The translations under genes and the position numbers were made by a program. A DNA stretch of 6,167 nt from NCBI GenBank assembly GCA_902805985.1, contig CADCUW010000256.1:1-6167 (forward strand), in the 5' to 3' direction. Every line of letters starts with the position of its first letter. Positions within the stretch are counted from its first letter, which is position 1. The notes under the pieces were generated by a model. The model was given only the letters and a program-made list of their open reading frames with translations. It was not told the origin of the DNA and made no database searches. Of the stretch, positions 1 through 4,171 are shown one piece after another. The DNA comes from an uncultured Rubrobacteraceae bacterium. GTDB taxonomy: Bacteria; Actinomycetota; Rubrobacteria; Rubrobacterales; Rubrobacteraceae.

Positions 1-157
1 ACTCGTCGGCCAGCCGGATCGTCAGCCCGTCCACGGAGAGCACGTTGCCGTTCTCCCGCACGCGGTCGACGGCCTCGGAGCGGTAGTCGCGGTCCAGCAG
101 GTGCTGCACCTCGTCCCGCATCTTGAAGCCTTTGCGGAAATATCTCTGCTCCGTCAC
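1..157 (-). CDS. ispH: 4-hydroxy-3-methylbut-2-enyl diphosphate reductase (IspH), N-terminal fragment
   Basis: IspH is a cytosolic 4Fe-4S enzyme that reduces HMBPP to IPP and DMAPP, the last step of the MEP pathway. Only the first 52 residues are here; the gene runs off the left edge. What can be seen is the N-terminal extension typical of plant and cyanobacterial IspH: YFRKGF at 6-11, then DEVQHLL, DYRS at 24-27, VRENG at 33-37 and LTIRLADE at 45-52. In the family this last motif leads straight into the first iron-sulfur cysteine (GFCWGV), which lies outside the window. The start is GTG at 157-155, preceded by an AGAGGTG Shine-Dalgarno; a second in-frame GTG six bases upstream overlaps that site, and an in-frame TAG lies just beyond. 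Transcription diverges from the response regulator. The cluster cysteines and catalytic residues cannot be checked, so the call rests on the N-terminal pattern alone. Confidence 0.82.
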   Translation of the reverse strand, partial: MTEQRYFRKGFKMRDEVQHLLDRDYRSEAVDRVRENGNVLSVDGLTIRLADE

Positions 158-307
158 GCCCACCTCTTCTGGCTGCTAGCTTTCGGTCTTACGTTTCAAG
201 TGAGTTCACGACGTATTTTAGCAGGCGCCCCCCGCCCCCCGCGGTCGTTGGGGCGATGGGAGGGTCCCGAGCGTGAACGCTTTACCCCGGACGTGCGAGC
301 CCTCGCG

Positions 308-336
308 GGCGCGCCGGGCCTGCGCCGGGTCTTTTT
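308..336 (+). terminator. Terminator-like hairpin with T run in the ispH/response-regulator gap
   Basis: GGCGC at 308-312 pairs with GCGCC at 322-326 around a 9-base loop, and a run of five T (332-336) follows after six bases. The shape is that of an intrinsic terminator or attenuator read rightward, yet the gene to its left is on the other strand, so no known transcript enters it. It may be chance in GC-rich DNA, or it may end or attenuate a short leader RNA upstream of the response regulator. The stem is only 5 bp and competing folds exist nearby (for example GCGA at 295-298 with TCGC at 303-306). Confidence 0.3.
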
Positions 337-370
337 CTCCCCGTCGCCTATACGCGCGCGCGTTTGGGTG

Positions 371-387
371 TAAAATAATTCGCCGTG
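371..387 (+). promoter_or_regulatory. Putative extended -10 and leaderless start of the response regulator
   Basis: TAAAAT at 371-376, preceded directly by TG, resembles an extended -10 element. The GTG start codon at 385-387 comes eight bases after it, so RNA would begin at or within a base or two of the start codon. No Shine-Dalgarno is present between them. No good -35 hexamer lies 16-18 bases upstream; that position is occupied by an alternating pyrimidine-purine tract (349-363). The AT-rich block stands out sharply in this GC-rich sequence. Confidence 0.5.
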
Positions 388-780
388 GAGAGAGGCAAAC
401 CAACCATAATGCTCGCCGACGACGATCCCGTCCTGCTGGACTCCGCTACGGAGGTCCTGACGCAAGAGGGGTTTCGGGTCGTGGTCGCGACCGACGGCCA
501 GAGGGCCTTGCAGGAGGCGCTCGGCCGCAGGGTCGACCTCATCGTGATGGATGTCTCGATGCCCCAGGTCGGCGGGGTCGAGGCTTGCCACTGCCTCAAG
601 GCGATGCCCAAGACCGCCAAGATACCCGTGGTGCTCATGGTCGCCAAAAAGGACCCGGGGGCCAAAGCGCTCGCCGAGCGGACGCACGGCTCGGTCCGCG
701 TCCTGCGCAAGCCCTTCTCCGACGAGGAGCTCATCTCGACCGTCCGCCAGGTGGTCAAACCCCGGTCGCTCATACGCTAA
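385..780 (+). CDS. Single-domain (CheY-like) response regulator, orphan
   Basis: This 131-residue protein is one receiver domain and nothing else. It should take a phosphoryl group from a histidine kinase and signal by protein contact. The acidic pair is D12-D13 (in LADDDP), the phosphoacceptor is D56 (in LIVMDVSMP), and the conserved lysine is K109 (in RKPF). The switch Thr/Ser, 30 residues after the phosphoacceptor in CheY, is Val86 here, so phosphorylation-coupled switching may be altered. The GTG at 385 is chosen because starting at the next ATG (409) would remove most of the first beta strand (TIML). No Shine-Dalgarno precedes it, which suits a leaderless mRNA. There is no kinase, output domain or phosphatase gene in the window, so the partner is unknown. 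The domain call is firm; the pathway is not known. Confidence 0.9.
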   Translation: MERGKPTIMLADDDPVLLDSATEVLTQEGFRVVVATDGQRALQEALGRRVDLIVMDVSMPQVGGVEACHCLKAMPKTAKIPVVLMVAKKDPGAKALAERTHGSVRVLRKPFSDEELISTVRQVVKPRSLIR

Positions 781-784
781 CGGG

Positions 785-809
785 CGCGCCGACCGGCCGC
801 CCCGGCGCG
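785..809 (+). terminator. Possible weak hairpin terminator after the response regulator
   Basis: CGCGCCG at 785-791 pairs perfectly with CGGCGCG at 803-809, giving a 7-bp GC stem with an 11-base loop, starting five bases after the TAA stop. There is no T run behind it, so it is not a classic intrinsic terminator. It also covers the place where a -35 element for the exporter promoter would be expected. Confidence 0.3.
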
Positions 810-812
810 GGC

Positions 813-856
813 TATGATTCTCCCCTCGTGATCCCCGGAACAGAGAACCTCTAGCG
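813..856 (+). promoter_or_regulatory. Putative exporter promoter (TATGAT) and short leader ORF
   Basis: TATGAT at 813-818 matches five of six bases of the sigma-70-type -10 consensus; the -35 position (about 790-795) is poor. RNA would start near 825-828. A GTG at 828-830 opens an 8-codon frame (MIPGTENL) that ends with TAG at 852-854, two bases before the TTG start of the exporter. The exporter start has no clear Shine-Dalgarno. A leaderless leader peptide that hands ribosomes on to the exporter by coupling is possible. The -10 box is moderately supported; translation of the leader is speculative. Confidence 0.4.
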
Positions 857-2371
857 TTGGGCTTGAGCCGACGACGCAAGACGCTCGTGGTTCTCGCGAC
901 CCTGATCGGGACGTTTTTGGCGGCGTTGGACGCCACGGTCGTCGGGACCGCGATGCCGACGATCATCGGCGAGCTCGGCGGGCTCCCGCTCTACCCGTGG
1001 GCTTTCGCCTCGTACCTGCTGGCGGCGACCGTGACAGGTCCCGTCTTCGGCAAGCTCTCCGACACCTACGGGCGTAAGCCCGTCTACCTCGCCGGCATCT
1101 TCCTCTTTTTGCTCGGGAGCGTGCTCGCCGGGGCCTCGCAGAGCATGGCGGCGCTCATAGCATTCAGGACCCTGCAGGGGCTCGGGGCGGGGGCTGTGCA
1201 GCCGGTCGCCATCACGATCGTCGGCGACATCTTCGAGCTCGAGGCGCGGGCCCGCATCCAGGGGCTCTTCGGGGCCGTGTGGGGGATCTCCGCGATCGCC
1301 GGCCCCGCCGTGGGCGGCCTGCTGACGGACCTCGTCTCCTGGCGCTGGGTCTTCTACCTGAACATCCCCTTCGGCCTCGCCGCCGCCGTCCTCCTGGCCC
1401 TGACCTTGACCGAGTCCTTCGAGCGTCGCCGCCGGAAGGTTGACTACCTCGGCACCGCGCTGCTCACCGGCGGCCTCGTCGCCGTCCTGCTCGCCCTGCT
1501 AGGCGAACCGAGGATAACGGCCACGGGCGTCGCGCTCTTTGGCGGCGGCGTCGTCATGCTCGCGCTCTTCGTCTTCGTCGAGGGGCGGGCGGAGGACCCG
1601 ATCATACCCCCCGACATGTTCAGGGACCGCATTATCTCCATCTCTGCCCTCGGGAACCTGGCGCTTGGCGGCGTCCTGCTCGGGGTCTCCGTCTACGTGC
1701 CGCTCTTCGTGCAGGGCTCTCTTGGCGGCACGGCCCTCACGGCCGGCACCGTCGTCGCCTCCCTCTCCATAGGCTGGCCGGTTGGCTCGTTCGTCGGGGG
1801 GAGGATGCTTTTGAGGACCGGCTACCGCACGACCCTGCTGCTCGGGTCCGTCCTGGTGGCCGCAGGCTCGGCCCTGTGCGTCCCGATGGACCGGGGGACC
1901 TCGCTTGCTTACGTGGTCGTCGCTGTGGTCGTCATAGGCCTCGGCCTCGGCTTCTCCAGCACGAGCTACCTCGTGAGCGTCCAGAACGCCGTGCCCTGGC
2001 GGCGGCGCGGGGTGGCTACCTCCTCCGTCGTGTTCTTCCGGACCGTGGGTGGATCTTTGGGCGTCGCCGTGATGGGCGCGTTGCTCAACGCCTCCCTCGG
2101 CGAGCGCTACCGGGCCGCCGTCGGGCGGGTCTCCGAGGGGGACGCTGCGCTCGCGCGCCTGCTCTCGGACCCGAACGCCATCCTGCAGCCGGCCGTCCGC
2201 GCCCGCGTCCCGGAAGCCGCCTACCAGGAGCTCGCCGGGGCCCTCTCCGCCGCGCTCTCCCCGGCCTTCTGGGTCCTGCTGGTCTTCGGCGTCGCGAGCG
2301 TGGCCGCCGCGGCCTTCTTCCCGCGGGGTGCCGCGGCAGACCTCGTCACCCGCGAGGCCGAGCATGGCTGA
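857..2371 (+). CDS. MFS multidrug exporter, DHA2 (EmrB/QacA, 14-TM) family
   Basis: This is a 504-residue inner-membrane protein, the usual size for the 14-helix DHA2 family of drug:proton antiporters. Family signatures are in order: motif D1, LDATVV at 24-29 with AMPTI at 32-36; motif A, GKLSDTYGRK at 65-74 in the first cytoplasmic loop; motif B, RTLQGLGAG at 104-112; motif C, GPAVGG at 149-154, the antiporter signature; then WRWVFYLNIPFG at 162-173. Hydrophobic segments continue to about residue 490. The start is taken as TTG 857, because an in-frame stop lies upstream at 815-817; TTG 863 is an alternative two codons in. The stop overlaps the next gene by 8 bases, so the two form an operon. 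No TetR- or MarR-type regulator lies alongside. The substrate cannot be read from the sequence; toxic organic compounds are typical, and lipid or metabolite export is also known in the family. Confidence 0.93.
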   Translation: MGLSRRRKTLVVLATLIGTFLAALDATVVGTAMPTIIGELGGLPLYPWAFASYLLAATVTGPVFGKLSDTYGRKPVYLAGIFLFLLGSVLAGASQSMAALIAFRTLQGLGAGAVQPVAITIVGDIFELEARARIQGLFGAVWGISAIAGPAVGGLLTDLVSWRWVFYLNIPFGLAAAVLLALTLTESFERRRRKVDYLGTALLTGGLVAVLLALLGEPRITATGVALFGGGVVMLALFVFVEGRAEDPIIPPDMFRDRIISISALGNLALGGVLLGVSVYVPLFVQGSLGGTALTAGTVVASLSIGWPVGSFVGGRMLLRTGYRTTLLLGSVLVAAGSALCVPMDRGTSLAYVVVAVVVIGLGLGFSSTSYLVSVQNAVPWRRRGVATSSVVFFRTVGGSLGVAVMGALLNASLGERYRAAVGRVSEGDAALARLLSDPNAILQPAVRARVPEAAYQELAGALSAALSPAFWVLLVFGVASVAAAAFFPRGAAADLVTREAEHG

Positions 2372-3038
2372 GACGCTGGCCCTCGAAGACCTCCCGCGCC
2401 CGCCGCTCTTCAAGCTGGTGGATCGTGAAGGGCGGGACGCCGTGCAGGAGACGGAGGTGGGCGGCGAGAGGGCCGGGGTGGCGGTTCTCTTCTCCGACAG
2501 GGAGCTCGCCGGCGAGTTCTCCGCCGGGGCGGCAGAGCACGGGATGGCGGCCCTGGCCGGAACCGACCCGCGGGAACTCTCCGACTGGGATGCCGTCGAA
2601 GACTTCGCCCTGGGCGGGGCTGACTACGTGCTCGTCGTCTCCGGGGGCGGCGCCGGTCTCTTCCACGCCCAGGACGTGGCGCGCGAGGCAGCCGGAAGGG
2701 TTGGGGAGATCCCGTACCCCCTCTACGTTATCTCCGACGAGGGGGGAGAGGCGCCCCTCATCACCGTCGAGGTGGACGAGGGCGAGGTCCTCGTCACGGC
2801 GCTCTTCGGCTCCCCCGAGGGGGCGCGCGCCTTCAGGGAGAGGGCCGCGCACCTCGGCCTGCCGGACCGGCTCGGCACCATAGAAGACGCCGAAGGCCTC
2901 GTCCGCCACGCCCTCGTCGCCAGGGAGGCCGGAGCGCAGTACGCCGTCATAGACCCGGGCTCGGGACTCACGGACGCGGTGCCGATAGAAGAGCTTATAG
3001 GGCGCCGGGGCGGCCTCCCGGGAGGACGGAACTCCTAG
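2364..3038 (+). CDS. Unrecognised protein of two tandem homologous domains, possibly SseB-N-like
   Basis: This 224-residue acidic protein has no signal peptide or membrane segment, so it should be cytosolic. It consists of two copies of one domain, roughly residues 14-110 and 119-213. Each copy begins with PLF or PLY and a beta-rich stretch (PLFKLVDREG / PLYVISDEGG), has a central segment (VLFSDRELAGEF / ALFGSPEGARAF), and ends near GGADYVLVVSG / AGAQYAVIDPG followed by a short helix. The pattern of a strand, 'F-S-x-E', a helix and a late 'ID/NPG' strand recalls the N-terminal domain of SseB proteins; this is a loose resemblance by eye. No catalytic motif is evident. The ATG at 2364 has a GAGG Shine-Dalgarno seven bases upstream and overlaps the exporter stop (ATGGCTGA). 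An in-frame GTG at 2328 would add 12 residues buried in the exporter gene and is less likely. It is probably co-translated with the exporter, but its role is unknown. Confidence 0.85.
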   Translation: MAETLALEDLPRPPLFKLVDREGRDAVQETEVGGERAGVAVLFSDRELAGEFSAGAAEHGMAALAGTDPRELSDWDAVEDFALGGADYVLVVSGGGAGLFHAQDVAREAAGRVGEIPYPLYVISDEGGEAPLITVEVDEGEVLVTALFGSPEGARAFRERAAHLGLPDRLGTIEDAEGLVRHALVAREAGAQYAVIDPGSGLTDAVPIEELIGRRGGLPGGRNS

Positions 3039-3087
3039 CCACCAGCGGCCGGACCCGGACAGGAACGCGGCCGGCTCTCGCGTGGGC

Positions 3088-3112
3088 CTCCTCTGTAGGA
3101 GACCGTTCCTTT
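3088..3112 (+). terminator. Possible weak terminator after the exporter operon
   Basis: CTCCT at 3088-3092 pairs with AGGAG at 3097-3101 around a CTGT loop. Two more GC pairs (3085-3086 with 3103-3104) form beyond one mismatch. A pyrimidine-rich, T-containing stretch (GTTCCTTT, 3105-3112) follows. It lies 50 bases after the TAG stop of the duplicated-domain gene. The stem is short, so support is modest. Confidence 0.3.
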
Positions 3113-3128
3113 CGCAAACCGCCGCCGG

Positions 3129-3166
3129 AGGCAGAGAAGAGACCGGGGGCCCGAAGGCCCCCGGTC
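3129..3166 (-). terminator. Strong intrinsic terminator with a UUCG tetraloop, minus strand
   Basis: An 11-bp perfect stem (3141-3151 with 3156-3166) closes on four bases. Read on the minus strand the loop is C(UUCG)G, the exceptionally stable tetraloop, and the 3' side runs into TCTTCTCT. Read on the plus strand the loop is CGAA and no T tract follows. The orientation therefore fits termination of the minus-strand RTX-repeat gene, whose stop codon ends 22 bases earlier. It may also stop rightward transcription from the exporter operon, since it sits between converging genes. Confidence 0.82.
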
Positions 3167-3188
3167 CGTAACGCGTTGGGGTGGTCGG

Positions 3189-3683
3189 CTACCTTCTGGT
3201 GACCCTCTCGCAGTCGCCCTGGACTCCGTCCAGCTCGTCGGCTATGACCTGGTCGTCGTTACCGAGGCCGCAGTTGACGAGGTCCCGTCCGCCACCGACG
3301 GCGTCGATGGTGTCGTTGTTGTTGCCGCCGGAGAGCTCGTCGATGCCGTCGCCGCCGTTCAGGTTGTCGGCGCCGTCGCCACCGTAGACGTCGTCCTGGC
3401 CGTCGCCGCCGCGCAGGTCGTCGTCGCCGGAGCCGCCGTAGACGTCGTCGTCGCCCTCGGAGCCCGAGAGCGAGTCCCCGGCGGGCTGGCCGTAGATCTC
3501 GTCGTCGCCGCCCCGGCCGACCACGGTGTCGTTGCCGCCGCGCGCCGAGACGACGTCGCCCCTTGCGGTGCCCGCGATCCTGTCGTTCTTCGGCGTGCCC
3601 AGTATCTCCTTGGCGAATGCCACACCGGATAGCGTGAGCAACGCCGTCAGCATCGCCGCGACCAGAAAGCCTGTCTTCCTCAT
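3189..3683 (-). CDS. Small secreted RTX-type (hemolysin-type) calcium-binding repeat protein
   Basis: This is a 164-residue exported protein. Residues 1-24 form a Sec signal peptide: M-R-K, a hydrophobic core (about 6-22), and cleavage likely after AFA at 22-24. Residues 29-127 are eleven consecutive nonapeptides of the GGxGxDxux type with no insertion or deletion; the central ones read GGSGDDDLR, GGDGQDDVY, GGDGADNLN. Such repeats bind calcium and fold into a parallel beta-roll outside the cell. The tail (128-164) has a last degenerate repeat and two cysteines, C138 and C158 (in VNCG and GDCERV), likely a disulfide; this cap is common in short actinobacterial proteins of this type. The ATG at 3683-3681 has an AGGAG Shine-Dalgarno six bases upstream; a longer frame from GTG 3749 adds 22 Arg-rich residues and buries the signal peptide, so it is rejected. 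No enzymatic domain and no type I secretion gene is present; the function is unknown. Confidence 0.88.
   Translation of the reverse strand: MRKTGFLVAAMLTALLTLSGVAFAKEILGTPKNDRIAGTARGDVVSARGGNDTVVGRGGDDEIYGQPAGDSLSGSEGDDDVYGGSGDDDLRGGDGQDDVYGGDGADNLNGGDGIDELSGGNNNDTIDAVGGGRDLVNCGLGNDDQVIADELDGVQGDCERVTRR
3303..3599 (-). repeat. Eleven in-frame 27-bp units encoding RTX nonapeptides
   Basis: The coding stretch for residues 29-127 has a strict 27-base period, with GGC-GGC and GAC-GAC codon pairs recurring once per unit. Middle units are most alike at the DNA level (for example the block encoding DDVYGG occurs twice, 54 bases apart); the first two and the last are diverged. This is a tandem coding repeat, so copy number could vary between strains. 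Confidence 0.85.
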
Positions 3684-3780
3684 CCCCAACTCCTCTCTCG
3701 TCCGGCGAGCACGGTGGCGCGCGGACCTCTCTTCATACCGATAACGCACGCATGTTACCCGACGCGGACGCGCTTTGCCT

Positions 3781-3807
3781 CATCCGGATGGATGATCCCG
3801 GTCATCC
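3781..3807. promoter_or_regulatory. Operator-like inverted repeats between divergent genes
   Basis: CATCCGGATG (3781-3790) is a perfect 10-base palindrome, and it abuts an inverted repeat GGATGA (3790-3795) / TCATCC (3802-3807) with a six-base spacer. The site lies about 98 bases upstream of the RTX-repeat gene and 81 bases upstream of the 77-aa gene, a suitable place for a regulator of either or both. No convincing -10/-35 pair is visible for either gene, and no regulator gene is nearby. Confidence 0.3.
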
Positions 3808-3888
3808 TTCTGAACGGTTCGTCCGCCCCGCGCGGCCGGGACGGGTTACAGTACCTGGTGCCGGACGACACGAAGGGTAGGAGGCGTT

Positions 3889-4122
3889 TTGGAGGACGAA
3901 GGCACGGGGGGCTTGCGCGGAGACGCGCCGCGGCTGGACGGGTTTTTCGAACGCGGGAGCCTGGTCTCCGTCTCCGCCCGGACGGGCAACGATCTGCGGG
4001 GGCTCGTCTGCGAGGCCGACGGGAGGGGGCTCCTGCTCGACGTCCGGGACCCGAGCGGCGACCCCGGGGGGTACGAGTTTCTCCCGTGGTCCAGCATCGA
4101 GCGCGTCACCACAGAAGGGTAG
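3889..4122 (+). CDS. Small hypothetical protein, probable Sm/SH3-like beta-barrel
   Basis: This 77-residue cytosolic protein has an acidic, Gly-rich N-terminal tail (1-17) and a compact beta-rich core. Alternating hydrophobic strands can be followed at about 24-30 (SLVSVSA), 36-43 (LRGLVCEA), 46-53 (RGLLLDVR), 62-66 (YEFLP) and 70-73. The order 'G-x-x-V-x-V ... G-x-V ... D-x-x-G-L-L-L ... F-x-PW-x-S-I' is that of small Sm-like or SH3-like barrels, which end with a PWSSI strand. Such domains often bind RNA or proteins, but nothing here shows a ligand. The start is TTG at 3889, with a perfect AGGAGG four bases upstream (3879-3884); the spacing is short but the site is the best Shine-Dalgarno in the window. 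The sulfatase gene follows 46 bases later with its own apparent promoter. The gene is likely real; the fold is an inference. Confidence 0.75.
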   Translation: MEDEGTGGLRGDAPRLDGFFERGSLVSVSARTGNDLRGLVCEADGRGLLLDVRDPSGDPGGYEFLPWSSIERVTTEG

Positions 4123-4130
4123 GCCACACC

Positions 4131-4171
4131 AGGACGGTCGCACCGCCGCGTGCTAGGCTAAACGTGTCTTG
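4131..4171 (+). promoter_or_regulatory. Putative sulfatase promoter with leaderless TTG start
   Basis: TAGGCT at 4154-4159, a common actinobacterial -10 form, lies 17 bases after AGGACG at 4131-4136, a -35-like hexamer (compare TTGACA). The TTG start codon is at 4169-4171, nine bases past the -10, and no Shine-Dalgarno lies between. Transcription would begin at or within about three bases of the start codon. The GTG at 4164 is in another frame. Confidence 0.5.

Noticed and set aside
226..268. G-quadruplex from the C/G runs
   Set aside because: Only two long G runs lie close together on the minus strand and two short ones on the plus strand; four well-spaced runs on one strand are not present.
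158..300. Promoter for ispH on the minus strand (TTGAAA at 199-194, or TAAAAT at 220-215)
   Set aside because: Neither hexamer has a partner at 16-18 bases; TTGAAA is followed by only a poor TAGCAG at 15 bases.
196..966. 256-codon open frame on the minus strand
   Set aside because: It lies opposite the response regulator and the exporter start, its composition is low-complexity Arg/Gly/Asp typical of antisense frames in GC-rich DNA, and it shows no domain.
2328..2363. Longer start (GTG 2328) for the duplicated-domain protein
   Set aside because: The extra 12 residues lie wholly within the exporter gene and add nothing domain-like; the ATG at 2364 has its own ribosome site.
1499..2413. 304-codon open frame on the minus strand opposite the exporter
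   Set aside because: The translation is rich in Gly, Glu, Asp, Arg and His with no domain pattern; the plus-strand exporter carries all MFS motifs across the same bases.
1876..2883. 335-codon plus-strand frame across the exporter/duplicated-domain junction
   Set aside because: Arg/Gly/Pro-rich shadow frame that crosses two well-supported genes; no motif.
3303..3599. CRISPR-like or non-coding tandem repeat
   Set aside because: The 27-base period is in frame, without spacers, and encodes RTX nonapeptides.
3684..3749. 22-residue N-terminal extension of the RTX-repeat protein from GTG 3749
   Set aside because: It puts an Arg-rich stretch before the signal peptide, whereas the ATG at 3683 has an AGGAG site at good spacing.
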